Source of the DNA: Phocaeicola coprocola DSM 17136
GTDB taxonomy: Bacteria > Bacteroidota > Bacteroidia > Bacteroidales > Bacteroidaceae
Reading direction: 5' to 3'
NCBI RefSeq assembly: GCF_000154845.1
Contig: NZ_DS981485.1
Span: 37,865 to 101,864, forward strand
Length of the DNA stretch: 64,000 nucleotides
Shown piece after piece: positions 25,163 through 33,753 of this stretch (the first letter of the stretch is position 1; every line of letters starts with the position of its first letter). Made by a program: the position numbers and the translations under genes. Under the pieces are notes generated by a model. That model saw only the letters and a list, made by a program, of their open reading frames with translations. It searched no databases and was not told the origin of the DNA.

Positions 25163-25486
25163 TTACAAATGATACCTATAATTTTTATAGGTAAACTTTT
25201 CCACCGAGACCACCTCATAAAGATAGTCTTCATGGCAAGAAGCCATTATACAGTTCTCACATTCAAGAATAGGATTTATAACTACACGGAATTTAATAGT
25301 GCCGTCCACCAGAACAAACTCCACCCGATTAAAGAACCCTTGTAGAGAATGCCCTTCCTTATCCATCAGACGCACTACTTCACCTGTAAAAACAGCCAAT
25401 TCCTTAGCCTGCCATTTCGCTTTACGCAAACAACTGTTCGCCGCTTTGACGTTCTCATTCACCTCTTTTGTTCTTATTGCTTTCAT
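25163..25486 (-). CDS. hypothetical protein with two cysteines
   Basis: This 107-residue protein has a basic N-terminus (KAIRTKEVNENVKAANSCLR) and a beta-rich C-terminal half (RVEFVLVDGTIKFRVVINPI) with a CENCIMASC cluster that could bind metal. No family is recognised. It lies 29 nt after the methylase-like gene in the A3-headed operon. Confidence 0.5.
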   Translation of the reverse strand: MKAIRTKEVNENVKAANSCLRKAKWQAKELAVFTGEVVRLMDKEGHSLQGFFNRVEFVLVDGTIKFRVVINPILECENCIMASCHEDYLYEVVSVEKFTYKNYRYHL

Positions 25487-25515
25487 ACCAAAATCCTTTT
25501 TACATATTTATCTTG

Positions 25516-26241
25516 TCAAAAATCAAAAGTCAGCTGCGTAGCCCTTGCGTTGCTCTGAATCGACCTCTTCAATTCAGAATTATCCTCCATTGCATTTTCA
25601 AGTTTCCTAATAAAAGAAGTGTCACCTGCTTCCGTTATCTTTAAAATAGGCAACCATACTCCGGCTATCAGCTGTAAATCTATATGATAACTTCTCCAAT
25701 GCTGCATTGTCAATGTATTCATCCATGCGACTTCACCGGGTACGCTATTCATCATCAGATTGACAACGGTCATCTTTACACAAATCAAATCTATATCCGA
25801 GCCATAACAAAAAAGCCTTCCTCCATCATTCTCTTCCGCACATTTTTTTACAGCGGAAAGTAGCATCCTGCCGGAACCACAGCACGAATCACAGACCGAC
25901 TGTTTAGGTTTCAGCCTATTTCCCCCCATACATGCCATCAAATCAGCAACGTGTATCGGGGTAAAGAACTGTCCGTTATTCCCATGACTGACACACTCCA
26001 TGAACATATCTCCCAAGACATCGCAAAATCCTTCCGAATATTCAGACACCCTATAAAACATTTGAACAAAAAGTTCCATTTCATATGGCTTATATCTTTT
26101 TTCCACTCTACGATAATCCTCCGCCAACATCCCGACAGACAAATAGTAAAGACAAACATCCAAAAAATCCCGAAAGGCTTCTTCATATCCCCGACTGAAA
26201 GCAAGCTTTTCATAAAGTTTCATTATCTCCTTTGGTATCAT
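25516..26241 (-). CDS. N6-adenine methylase-like protein lacking the catalytic motif
   Basis: This 241-residue protein has the N-terminal helical part and the SAM-binding motifs of type I-like N6 methylases: HGNNGQFFTPIHVADLMACM and VCDSCCGSGRMLLSAVKK, followed by LFCYGSDIDLICVKMTVVN. The expected catalytic NPPF/NPPY motif would follow near residue 175, but the sequence there reads WMNTLTMQHWRSYHIDLQLI, so it appears to be missing. The protein may be a SAM-binding regulator, an anti-restriction decoy, or an inactive relative. It is the third gene from the end of the A3-headed operon. Confidence 0.7.
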   Translation of the reverse strand: MIPKEIMKLYEKLAFSRGYEEAFRDFLDVCLYYLSVGMLAEDYRRVEKRYKPYEMELFVQMFYRVSEYSEGFCDVLGDMFMECVSHGNNGQFFTPIHVADLMACMGGNRLKPKQSVCDSCCGSGRMLLSAVKKCAEENDGGRLFCYGSDIDLICVKMTVVNLMMNSVPGEVAWMNTLTMQHWRSYHIDLQLIAGVWLPILKITEAGDTSFIRKLENAMEDNSELKRSIQSNARATQLTFDF

Positions 26242-26256
26242 ACTTTTCTGACTTCA

Positions 26257-26520
26257 TTATTCACAACATTCTATATTCCTTGTGCCATAGATTTTATCAA
26301 AAGCCGCTTTTATCTCCGAGCGATATTTACAGTCCTTCTCAAAACAAAGTTGTTTTGTCCAAAAATCGAAATCAAAACCATCGGTATTATCAATCGTTAC
26401 AGAAACATAATCAGTCATACCACTCTGACATACAACCGTATGCCGATTTACACAAAAGTGGTCATTTAAAGCAGTTTCTTTTCGGGTAATGCGTTCTACC
26501 ATCTTATCTATCCACTTCAT
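26257..26520 (-). CDS. small hypothetical protein
   Basis: This 87-residue protein is rich in charged residues and has a few cysteines (KWIDKMVERITRKETALNDH, then DFWTKQLCFEKDCKYRSEIK). It lies 15 nt before the methylase-like gene. No family recognised. The compact operon and the shared A3 leader support it. Confidence 0.5.
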   Translation of the reverse strand: MKWIDKMVERITRKETALNDHFCVNRHTVVCQSGMTDYVSVTIDNTDGFDFDFWTKQLCFEKDCKYRSEIKAAFDKIYGTRNIECCE

Positions 26521-26576
26521 ACTTATAATATTTTATGTAATTGCCCCATTCCAAGAGGCAGTTACGGTTATACTCA

Positions 26577-27056
26577 TTAAAAATCGTTCTCGTTCAAAAA
26601 CAGCACATCGCCTTTCATCACCATCCAATTAATCTCACTCAGATGATAGCCACAATGCCCACTCAAAAAAATCTCAATCTCTTCAGTGGTCTGCAATCTC
26701 CTGTCTGGGCTTATCACCGCAACATTACCGGAATTACAATCCAATACAGCCAGTTTCTCATAAGCCCACTCACCAAACTGGCAGAACTCGATAAAATTGG
26801 TATAGGTTATCCGTATGCTATTGTTTGCATCAAATTCAAGGGGTGACTTTGTAATGAATGAACCTGCATGATTCACCACCACAGAGGGGCTAATCTCTGC
26901 CAATGAAGATAAGCTGTCATCCCATCTAATCTCATAAAGGAAAAATCCTTTTGGCAATGAATTGCGGTCTATACGATAACTGGAAAAAAGACCGTCTATC
27001 GTTTCATTAATAACTAACTGTTCATAATCTCCTTCTAAATAGTGTACTCGTGACAT
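26577..27056 (-). CDS. LPD28-like polyvalent-associated protein
   Basis: This 159-residue protein contains a pattern seen in LPD28-type domains of large polyvalent proteins: IDRNSLPKGFFLYEIRWDD, then SPSVVVNHAGSFITKSPLEF. These domains accompany methylases and antirestriction proteins in Bacteroidales elements. It is the first gene of the A3-headed operon, 21 nt from the leader. The family call is from memory of that motif. Confidence 0.55.
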   Translation of the reverse strand: MSRVHYLEGDYEQLVINETIDGLFSSYRIDRNSLPKGFFLYEIRWDDSLSSLAEISPSVVVNHAGSFITKSPLEFDANNSIRITYTNFIEFCQFGEWAYEKLAVLDCNSGNVAVISPDRRLQTTEEIEIFLSGHCGYHLSEINWMVMKGDVLFLNENDF

Positions 27057-27077
27057 AACTCGTTGTTTTTTGGGATT

Positions 27078-27766
27078 GTTAAACTTCTAATTTTATGCTT
27101 CAGCTAGATTTAAAGACCTTTTTTTAAAACCCCTTTCCGGGATGGCCTTTTCTTTCTGCCGACTTTTTTTTTGAGCTTTCATGCCCCATCTGAGTTTATG
27201 AGCCTTTTTTTTACGGCACACAACAATAAGGAAGGAGGGATTAAGAAAAGTTTTGGACGACAAAAAATGTTGGGGACAGCGAAGCCGTCCGGCGTTATTT
27301 TTTTCGGGACAAAGGGCGAAGACCGGAACTCTTTCGTATCCATCCACCGAAATAAATTTGCCGTTCAAAAACAAAGGGTCTCAGATGGGGCTATGAAAAA
27401 CGCACATTAAGGGAGGCAGAAAACTAGGAAAAGGGCAGTACGGAAAGTAAAACAAGCCATACGGTTTTGCCTGCAAAACCGTATTCCTATCTCCCTGCCA
27501 CAAGTGGCAGGGGGGAACGGGTTAGCAACGGACTGCCGGGACAAACGGTAAAAGGACGGGGCTGCAATACGGAAGAAGGAGGTTGTTTCGGCAATGCCGA
27601 AGCTCCGGATGATGACCATTGCAATCCCGCCCACGTTTGGAACTTCTCTTTTCTGGTTTGCCCATAATCAGCCGCATAGCGGATGACTACGGGTAAACCG
27701 GAAATGAGAACAGTCATTCCGATGAAGGGGAGGGTGGGAAAGAATACTGCGTGAACGCAAAAACAC
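27078..27766 (-). repeat. leader element A, copy 3 (upstream of the methylase operon)
   Basis: Full-length copy. The second stem is improved to CCCTGCCAC facing GTGGCAGGG, where copies 1 and 2 have GTGACAGGG. The terminal stem pairs GGTTTGCCC with GGGTAAACC, leaving one G-T wobble. These stem-preserving changes argue for selection on structure rather than on protein. Confidence 0.8.
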
Positions 27767-27864
27767 AGTATGTCATCTTAAAACAATATCTTTAAAAAGT
27801 TTTTCAGAAGAAATGCTTACCAATATCCTAATAATTATTACTTTTGATAACATAATACAACGAT

Positions 27865-28119
27865 ATGGAAAAGAAAAAGATTACAATAGAGGTAGAACCA
27901 GCTACAGCCGTAGCTACCGTCGGTTTATTGCGTGGGATATTTCCCAGTATCATCGAACAACTGGAAAGGCAAGCCGCAACAAACGGCAGCCCCTTAAAAT
28001 TCAATAAAGTAGAAAATATGCAAGAAGTATTGGATGAGATTTATGAAAAGTGCATTGCCGAAACGAACCTCCGGGAGTTTGCCCAGGCGCACTTAAATAG
28101 TGACGGATTACCTAACTGA
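27865..28119 (+). CDS. small hypothetical protein
   Basis: This 84-residue acidic, helical protein (KKKITIEVEPATAVATVGLL, then EVLDEIYEKCIAETNLREFA) begins 99 nt beyond leader copy A3. It is the first of three + strand genes. No family recognised and no promoter with the full consensus is obvious in the AT-rich gap before it. Confidence 0.5.
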   Translation: MEKKKITIEVEPATAVATVGLLRGIFPSIIEQLERQAATNGSPLKFNKVENMQEVLDEIYEKCIAETNLREFAQAHLNSDGLPN

Positions 28120-28164
28120 TACAGAAATACGGAATCTGCCAGCCATCCTTATTCCAAATAACAA

Positions 28165-28491
28165 ATGGTACAGAATTACACACCTGTCATGTGGGATGAC
28201 AAAGCATTTGCCTTTGTCCCCTACGAAGCATTCAGTGATTTGCCACATTATCCCAAAGAAAAATGTGAGCAAATTTGCAAAGAGCTGAACAGCCTTATAA
28301 GACTATGTACTTATAGGCCGAAAAAGGAAGATATTTATTTTCATCCGGTAAGTTATGTACGTCGTTCCGGAGGTTTCATAGTTACGGATAATCAGGCATC
28401 CTTTGAGAAATGCCCCTATCCTGCTTGCGCAGACCGTCATAGCTGCCAAAAAATATGTGATTTGATGAACCGTATCATTGAAGAGTCTTAA
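28165..28491 (+). CDS. hypothetical protein with cysteine cluster
   Basis: This 108-residue protein has a tryptophan-rich N-terminus (VQNYTPVMWDDKAFAFVPYE) and a C-terminal CPYPACADRHSCQKIC that could bind a metal or iron-sulfur cluster. It lies 45 nt after the preceding gene and 14 nt before the next. I recognise no family. Confidence 0.5.
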   Translation: MVQNYTPVMWDDKAFAFVPYEAFSDLPHYPKEKCEQICKELNSLIRLCTYRPKKEDIYFHPVSYVRRSGGFIVTDNQASFEKCPYPACADRHSCQKICDLMNRIIEES

Positions 28492-28505
28492 TTATATAAA
28501 ATACC

Positions 28506-28883
28506 ATGGAACATCCAAACTCCAAATGCAGAATAGCACAAGCTGAATATTTAAGTCGGCTACCTGAAGAAGAACGGGAAAATAAGGCCAGAGATATTAG
28601 AATCGGAAACGCCAGCTATATTTACCACCAACAAGCGGTTCCAATCCAAGAAAACAGATTGATAATGTATTATAAAGAGTGGTTGGAAGGTCTTCCTCCC
28701 AACATTTCACGCCATATGAGAATGCTTGGATTTGAAGCATGTAAGACAATGATTCCGTTTACGAGATATGTGAACGAAAGAAACGATATTGGTATGCGTG
28801 ACTGGATGCAAGAGCATCTTTCACCGAGTGACTTCAACTATTGGCAGGAACTTTCGAAAAAAGCAGGTTCGCCAACATTTTAA
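28506..28883 (+). CDS. hypothetical protein
   Basis: This 125-residue protein is soluble and helical (CRIAQAEYLSRLPEEERENK, then ACKTMIPFTRYVNERNDIG). It is the last gene of the small + strand cluster and faces the - strand gene at 28945. I recognise no family. Confidence 0.5.
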   Translation: MEHPNSKCRIAQAEYLSRLPEEERENKARDIRIGNASYIYHQQAVPIQENRLIMYYKEWLEGLPPNISRHMRMLGFEACKTMIPFTRYVNERNDIGMRDWMQEHLSPSDFNYWQELSKKAGSPTF

Positions 28884-28944
28884 TCCCATCCCGTTCAATA
28901 CGCTGCCTGAAGAATAAAAGGTGCGTATTAAACGAGAATATTTT

Positions 28945-29217
28945 TTAGCGTTTAGTCATCTCTTCCCGCACCAGTTCCGTTTCTGTCGGGGAGAGTTTCG
29001 GCAATTTGACAGTTGCCGGACTTTCTAACTGGTAAGCCTTCACCTCATTGATAAGCAGCTGCCAGTCAAAAAGAAATTCTTCGGAACAACCATGTTTACG
29101 ATAAATTTCTTTTGCTGCTTCCAAAATCTCAGGAGCGCAAAAATCGTCTCCCTGAAAGACAACTGCCGGACGATCATTATTGATACAGTCTCTCAATAAT
29201 CGTAACTGATCTTTCAT
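28945..29217 (-). CDS. hypothetical protein downstream of HU
   Basis: This 90-residue acidic protein (QLRLLRDCINNDRPAVVFQG, ending TETELVREEMTKR) lies 12 nt after the HU-like gene on the same strand. No family recognised; likely cotranscribed with HU. Confidence 0.5.
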   Translation of the reverse strand: MKDQLRLLRDCINNDRPAVVFQGDDFCAPEILEAAKEIYRKHGCSEEFLFDWQLLINEVKAYQLESPATVKLPKLSPTETELVREEMTKR

Positions 29218-29229
29218 TGTGTTTACCTA

Positions 29230-29514
29230 TTATGCGTTCTGTTGTTTTACCATTTTCAAAAATTCGTCAGACGGTTTAAATGCCGGTATGTTATGAGCCG
29301 GAATAATCATAGTAGTATTCTTAGAGATATTCCGAGCTGTCTTTTGCGCTCTCTTCTTCACTATGAAACTACCGAATCCACGAAGATAGACATTTTCCTC
29401 CTTACCCAACGAAGTCTTTACCTCGTTCATGAATCCTTCCAAAACAGCAAGCACCGCTTTGCCGTCGATGCCGGTTCTGGCAGATATTTCCTTTACGATT
29501 TCCGATTTAGTCAT
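29230..29514 (-). CDS. HU/IHF-family DNA-binding protein
   Basis: This 94-residue protein has the full HU architecture: N-terminal helices (TKSEIVKEISARTGIDGKAV), the strand block VYLRGFGSFIVKKRAQKTAR, and the arm region with NTTMIIPAHNIPAFKPSDEF. HU proteins bend DNA and assist replication, recombination and plasmid maintenance. A good -7 box (CAAAGATA on the + strand, 29541-29548) lies 26 nt upstream of its start. It heads a two-gene operon. Confidence 0.88.
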   Translation of the reverse strand: MTKSEIVKEISARTGIDGKAVLAVLEGFMNEVKTSLGKEENVYLRGFGSFIVKKRAQKTARNISKNTTMIIPAHNIPAFKPSDEFLKMVKQQNA

Positions 29515-29613
29515 TTCTTTATAATTTGAAAATTAGCGTGCAAAGATAATTAATCCAATGGATTATTTAAAGTCTGGCATCCGCAGCAAGCCCTGCCTTC
29601 GCCCAATGAAGTG

Positions 29614-30012
29614 TTAAATTGTTGCGTATGGGTCAAGTTCCTTAATCCGCTTACACAAATAATCAAAGCGTTTCTTGGTAAGCGGTGTGAGTGTATCGAG
29701 GTTCTTGCCATCGAAATTCTCTCCGAAAATAAGGTCGTCCACTCCTATGCCGTGATTGTAATTCTCGCGCACGCAATCACGCAGAATCCAAAGGTTATGC
29801 AGGTTCACCCAGTCGGCTGTAATGTTTCTGATTTTACTGAACAGCAGCGCAGCAGTGTAAAGGTAGTGTCCGCAATGGTTGTAGTCATGCAACACCAGCT
29901 TGCCCTGGTAATAGATGTCGAAATCCTTGTTTTCTTCATCTTCCTTTGTATCGCAGTAGAAGAATGGAATGTCTTTCAGACCGTCCCAATTAATATAAGT
30001 AGTTGGCTTCAT
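29614..30012 (-). CDS. hypothetical protein linked to mazEF
   Basis: I start at MKPTTYINWDGLKDIPFFYC, giving 132 residues; the longer frame overlaps mazF. The protein has aromatic-rich strands (DIYYQGKLVLHDYNHCGHYL) and the helical end TPLTKKRFDYLCKRIKELDP. I do not recognise the family. It follows mazF by 49 nt on the same strand and may belong to the same transcript. Confidence 0.5.
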   Translation of the reverse strand: MKPTTYINWDGLKDIPFFYCDTKEDEENKDFDIYYQGKLVLHDYNHCGHYLYTAALLFSKIRNITADWVNLHNLWILRDCVRENYNHGIGVDDLIFGENFDGKNLDTLTPLTKKRFDYLCKRIKELDPYATI

Positions 30013-30061
30013 AATATCTTTTTTGAATACGCTACATAACCTGTTATTTGCACACTTTCCA

Positions 30062-30388
30062 TTATTCACAGAACATTTGATGAAACACTTCCTTCAGTCT
30101 TTTTATCTCACTGAAATTCAAATCTCCAATCTTTCTTTTCAGCCGGCTTTTGTCCACCGTGCGAATCTGATCCGTGGCTATCTCCCCATCACGCCCGGCT
30201 ACAGAACACAGAACCCGGTAAGGATAGTTCCTTATGGTGGAGGTTATCGGAGCAATGACTACTATTGTAAGGTACATATTCAAATCTGAAGGAGTTACAA
30301 CAACACATGGCCGTGTCTTTGCCATTTCACCCCCACGGGTAGGGTCTAACTCTACCCAATACACTCCATACTGTTCTACCATGTCCAA
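30062..30388 (-). CDS. mazF: MazF/PemK-family endoribonuclease toxin
   Basis: The protein has 108 residues with the MazF core: YGVYWVELDPTRGGEMAKTR-PCVVVTP, then TIVVIAPITSTIRNYPYRVL and ATDQIRTVDKSRL. The conserved arginine (TRP) and threonine-serine (ITST) positions of the active site are present. MazF cleaves mRNA at short sequences and is held in check by MazE. Its start overlaps the end of mazE by 13 nt; MVEQYG two codons later is an alternative start. Confidence 0.88.
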   Translation of the reverse strand: MDMVEQYGVYWVELDPTRGGEMAKTRPCVVVTPSDLNMYLTIVVIAPITSTIRNYPYRVLCSVAGRDGEIATDQIRTVDKSRLKRKIGDLNFSEIKRLKEVFHQMFCE

Positions 30389-30624
30389 TCCTCAAACTTT
30401 TCATCCTCAAACACATCAGGGATAAGCAACTCATCATCCCCATTCTCATGGGCACGTTTGGCAGCTTCCGCCCATCCCTGCCGTGGTTGTGCCTTTATCA
30501 CAATATTGTTCCCGTCCAAAGAAATGCTCACAGCCGATTTCAAGGACAAACGCAACTGTTTCAATATCTCGGAAGGAAGTATTATCCCCTTGCTGTTTCC
30601 AATCTGAATAATGTTTGTTACCAT
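30376..30624 (-). CDS. mazE: MazE/AbrB-family antitoxin
   Basis: This 82-residue protein has an N-terminal AbrB-type swapped-hairpin (TNIIQIGNSKGIILPSEILK, then SVSISLDGNNIVIKAQP) and an acidic C-terminal tail (PDVFEDEKFEDWTW) that would wrap onto the toxin. It probably represses the operon through the 11-bp dyad at 30628-30679, which lies immediately upstream. Confidence 0.85.
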   Translation of the reverse strand: MVTNIIQIGNSKGIILPSEILKQLRLSLKSAVSISLDGNNIVIKAQPRQGWAEAAKRAHENGDDELLIPDVFEDEKFEDWTW

Positions 30625-30627
30625 AAT

Positions 30628-30679
30628 GTTATAACTTTAAAATTGATTATCACAACACAAATATAGACAAAGTTATAAC
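30628..30679 (-). promoter_or_regulatory. mazEF promoter and operator
   Basis: GTTATAACTTT (30628-30638) faces AAAGTTATAAC (30669-30679), a perfect 11-bp dyad flanking the -7 box TATATTTG on the - strand (CAAATATA at 30658-30665). The mazE ATG lies just inside. This is the expected architecture for MazE autorepression. Confidence 0.65.
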
Positions 30680-31057
30680 AATACCAAAAGAAAAGCCAAC
30701 TTTTTTCCATTTTCACCGATAACCCGGCCAACGGCTGCACTCGTCGGGAGGCTAGTGCCCCCCTTGCCGTGCGGCGCTCCCCGACCTATGATTCTTATCA
30801 TGTCTTGTGTCCTTTTCTCCGCTTCTAACAAACAAATCTGCATAAAATATAGATTTGCGTTTCCATTTGAATTTTAGTTATTTGATACCCTAACTATGAA
30901 TAGCAAACAGATAACTGATTTTTAAAACAGCAGAATGTTTCTGTTTTATTAAAATAAAAAGGGAACAAATTTTTAAGGTAATACTTACGGAAAAAACAGA
31001 CTTTATAACGTTTCTTTTTCGTACATTTGCAACAATATAATAAAAGCGAAACATATA
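30680..31057. promoter_or_regulatory. intergenic region with GC-rich hairpin and RhuM promoter
   Basis: No gene is seen in this stretch of about 380 bp. A GC-rich island holds an imperfect dyad, GTCGGGAG (30743-30750) facing CTCCCCGAC (30777-30785). It contrasts with the AT-rich surroundings. At the far end, TACATTTG (31022-31029) is a good -7 box, 28 nt before the ATG at 31058. Confidence 0.5.
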
Positions 31058-31910
31058 ATGGAGAAGCAAGGAGAAATCATACTATACCAACCGGATGAAG
31101 CTGTAAGGTTGGAAGTACGTTTAGAAGATGAAACCGTTTGGCTCACACAAGCGCAGATAGCAGAACTTTTTCAACGTGACAGAACCGTTATTACCAAACA
31201 TATAAATAATGTTTTTAAGGAAAAGGAATTGGAAGAGAAAAGCAATGTGCATTTTTTGCACATTGCTAATTCCGATAAGCCTGTCAAGTTCTTTAGTCTA
31301 GACGTAATAATTTCAGTTGGATACAGAGTTAAAAGCGTAAGAGGTACGCAATTCAGGCAATGGGCAAATAAAATTTTAAAAGAATATTTATTGAAAGGTT
31401 ATTCTATAAACCAACGGCTCAATGACATGGAATATAGAATGAACAATAGATTCTTCCAAATAGAGAAAACCATTGCTGAACATGATGCAAAGATAGACTT
31501 CTTTGTACGCACCTCATTGCCTCCGGTGGAAGGTATATTCTTTGACGGTCAGATATTCGATGCGTATAAGTTTGCTACAGATTTAATAAAGTCTGCCAAA
31601 TGCTCACTTGTGCTTATCGACAACTATGTAGATGAATCCGTGTTACTCATGTTGAGCAAACGAAACAGTGGAGTATCAGCTACTATTTATACACAAAATA
31701 AACGCACAGCTCCAACTTGATTTAAACAAACACAATGACCAATATCCTCCCATTGAAGCTAGAACCTACAAAAGTAGTCATGACCGCTTCTTAATCATTG
31801 ATAATACGGAAGTATATCATATTGGGGCATCGCTAAAGGATTTGGGCAAGAAAATGTTTGCTTTCTCCAAACTGGAACTTCCTGCCCATACGATAATTGA
31901 TGTATTATGA
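31058..31910 (+). pseudogene. RhuM-family protein, frameshifted
   Basis: The first 210 codons read as a RhuM-type protein (EIILYQPDEAVRLEVRLEDE, VWLTQAQIAELFQRDRTVIT, FFSLDVIISVGYRVKSVRGT). After TIYTQ the frame changes by a net 2-nt deletion near 31696, and the remaining 70 codons continue in another frame from about 31700 to 31910 (LQLDLNKHNDQYPPI, SHDRFLIIDNTEVYHIGASL). The intact paralogue at 46058-46894 shows the expected continuous protein. RhuM proteins combine an N-terminal DNA-binding-like region with a phospholipase D-like C-terminus. This copy should give a truncated product of 220 residues. Confidence 0.82.
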
Positions 31911-31926
31911 AATAAGCTAATCACCC

Positions 31927-32256
31927 ATGCGAGAAGCGGAAGAGAATATAAAATTCAAGATGGAAATTGACGTATTGGTTCCCATTCCACGTACTGTCAC
32001 CCGTGATTTCACCAGTTTGAAGCACCTGCGTCAATGGCAGAAACGGAATGACATCGATGGTTCTCTTTACTGTTTTGCACACCGGGAATACCTGCTCAAC
32101 GAAAAGGGAGAATGGGAACAATTTACCGTTATCGGCAAACAGGTAGTGACTATCGGAGAACTGGAAAGGCTTCTTTTGGCAATGAAGCAAAAGGGGTTCA
32201 ACCAATACAGCCGTGAGGAATATGAAGAATTAATGTCTTCATATTTGAAAAAGTGA
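31927..32256 (+). CDS. hypothetical protein
   Basis: This 109-residue protein (FKMEIDVLVPIPRTVTRDFT, then LRQWQKRNDIDGSLYCFAHR and FTVIGKQVVTIGELERLLL) starts 16 nt after the broken RhuM gene and precedes a resolvase gene by 41 nt. I recognise no family. It appears to be a small soluble protein. Confidence 0.5.
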   Translation: MREAEENIKFKMEIDVLVPIPRTVTRDFTSLKHLRQWQKRNDIDGSLYCFAHREYLLNEKGEWEQFTVIGKQVVTIGELERLLLAMKQKGFNQYSREEYEELMSSYLKK

Positions 32257-32297
32257 AGAATTAAAACCTTCATTACACATTTAAATACGAAAACAGG

Positions 32298-32894
32298 ATG
32301 AAAATAGGATATGCCCGTGTTTCCACCAAGGAACAACATCTGGATATGCAACTGGAAGCGTTGAAGGCTGCCGGATGCGAGAAAATCTTCTCTGAGAAAA
32401 TGACCGGACGTCAACAAAACCGCCCGGAACTGGATGCCTGCCTGAGCTTTCTCCGGGAAGGCGACACACTTGTCGTATATAAGCTGGACCGGCTTGGCCG
32501 TTCGCTGAAGAATATCCTTACGCTATTGGAAGATTTCAAGAATAGGGGCATCCAATTCACCTCACTGCAAGACAACATCAGTACGGAAGGCGCAATCGGC
32601 CAACTGATGAACAACATTCTCGGTGCTTTCGCTCAGTTTGAAAGAGACCTTATCTATGAGAGAACCCAAGAAGGCAGAAGAATCGCCAAGGAAAAAGGTG
32701 TCAAATTCGGCAGAAAGACACTTATCAACAAAAACAACATCGCCAAGCAGAAAAGCTGCATCCAACTCTATGAATCCGGAACGCCGGTAAGGGAGATACA
32801 GAAAATATTAAACATAGGCAGTAGCGGAACAGTATATCGCCTATTAAGAAGGAATGGAATTGCGCTGAAATCCGAGAACAAAAATAACAAATAA
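32298..32894 (+). CDS. small serine recombinase (resolvase/invertase)
   Basis: This 198-residue protein has the catalytic domain MKIGYARVSTKEQHLDMQLE with the nucleophile serine at residue 9, then DTLVVYKLDRLGRSLKNILT and the E helix AFAQFERDLIYERTQEGRR. A C-terminal Hin-type helix-turn-helix follows (VREIQKILNIGSSGTVYRLL). Plasmid enzymes of this size usually resolve multimers or invert segments. A strong terminator follows at 32974. No pair of crossover sites was identified nearby. Confidence 0.9.
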   Translation: MKIGYARVSTKEQHLDMQLEALKAAGCEKIFSEKMTGRQQNRPELDACLSFLREGDTLVVYKLDRLGRSLKNILTLLEDFKNRGIQFTSLQDNISTEGAIGQLMNNILGAFAQFERDLIYERTQEGRRIAKEKGVKFGRKTLINKNNIAKQKSCIQLYESGTPVREIQKILNIGSSGTVYRLLRRNGIALKSENKNNK

Positions 32895-32973
32895 CGAATA
32901 AACCTCTGCCCATCCTTCAAAGATGATTCTCAAAGATCGTCTGCAATTCCACCTCTCAGCAAGATTATAGGAA

Positions 32974-33003
32974 AGTCCCCTTCACGGGGACTGATTTTTT
33001 TTA
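32974..33003 (+). terminator. intrinsic terminator of the resolvase transcript
   Basis: AGTCCCC (32974-32980) faces GGGGACT (32986-32992) around a 5-nt loop, and the + strand continues GATTTTTTTT. It lies 80 nt after the resolvase stop and is a good rho-independent terminator. Confidence 0.75.
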
Positions 33004-33006
33004 ATT

Positions 33007-33405
33007 TTAATACAATAACTCCATGCACTCCTGTACCGCTTTTTCCAATGCTTCTTCCAAACAACAAAAAGCGTCCGCATTACTTTCGGAGTCATACAAC
33101 ACATAATCTCCAGCCCTCACAACCACATGCCAGACCGCCACGTTTTGTTCTGTTTGAAACGTATATTCACGAGTCTGTATCATCCATTGGATACATGCTG
33201 CCAGTGTCGGGCACTCGCACATATACATCGGGGTATTCCTTCCCTCAATATCGGTGCGTAGCCTATCCTGTTTGTCATACCAATACTCACAAGGCACGTA
33301 ATAGTATAATTCCTTCATCATAAGAGCTGTGTCGCTATTAACCAATCTCTCTTTGTTGATTTGTGTAATCAAATTTTCCATATTAGCATTATTTAAGTTG
33401 AACAT
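33007..33405 (-). CDS. hypothetical protein headed by a diverged leader
   Basis: This 132-residue protein contains several cysteines and aromatic residues (MMKELYYYVPCEYWYDKQDR, TPMYMCECPTLAACIQWMIQ). It has no recognised family. Its start is 10 nt from a diverged copy of leader A (33415-33740), so it belongs to the same group of leader-headed operons. Confidence 0.5.
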   Translation of the reverse strand: MFNLNNANMENLITQINKERLVNSDTALMMKELYYYVPCEYWYDKQDRLRTDIEGRNTPMYMCECPTLAACIQWMIQTREYTFQTEQNVAVWHVVVRAGDYVLYDSESNADAFCCLEEALEKAVQECMELLY

Positions 33406-33414
33406 CTGATTTAT

Positions 33415-33740
33415 TCTTCAGCTAGATTCAAGACCTTTTCATTTTTTGTATCGGGAAGGTCTTTGGTCAGCCGACCTTTTTTTTGATGTCATTCCCCATC
33501 TGAGTTCTGAGCCTTTTTTCGGCATATCAAGGTCTGGATTGCAAGCAATAAGCCAAGTTTCACTTATGGAAAATGTCGGGAAGACACTTCTTCATCGTTA
33601 TTTTCCATACAGTAAAGGCGCATGGCCGTAACTTGCCATTTGCGGAATCCCGAAACCTTTGCCGAGCAAAAAGCCGGACTCGGATCGGAGGAAAGAAGCC
33701 GGGGGAGGCAGCCCACAGAAAGGGCAATCCGATACAATCA
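33415..33740 (-). repeat. leader element A, diverged copy
   Basis: The gene-proximal part clearly matches element A (CTTCAGCTAGATT, AAGACCTTTT, CCCCATCTGAGTT, GAGCCTTTTTT), with many substitutions and small deletions. Further on, the similarity fades and the terminal stems of A are not found. This copy abuts the gene at 33405 like the others. No coding sequence is seen in it. Confidence 0.65.
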
Positions 33741-33753
33741 AGAAATTAACCTG

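Noticed and set aside
30743..30785. GC-rich hairpin region as a possible tRNA or rRNA fragment
   Set aside because: No cloverleaf or conserved rRNA sequence could be formed; only an imperfect stem is present.
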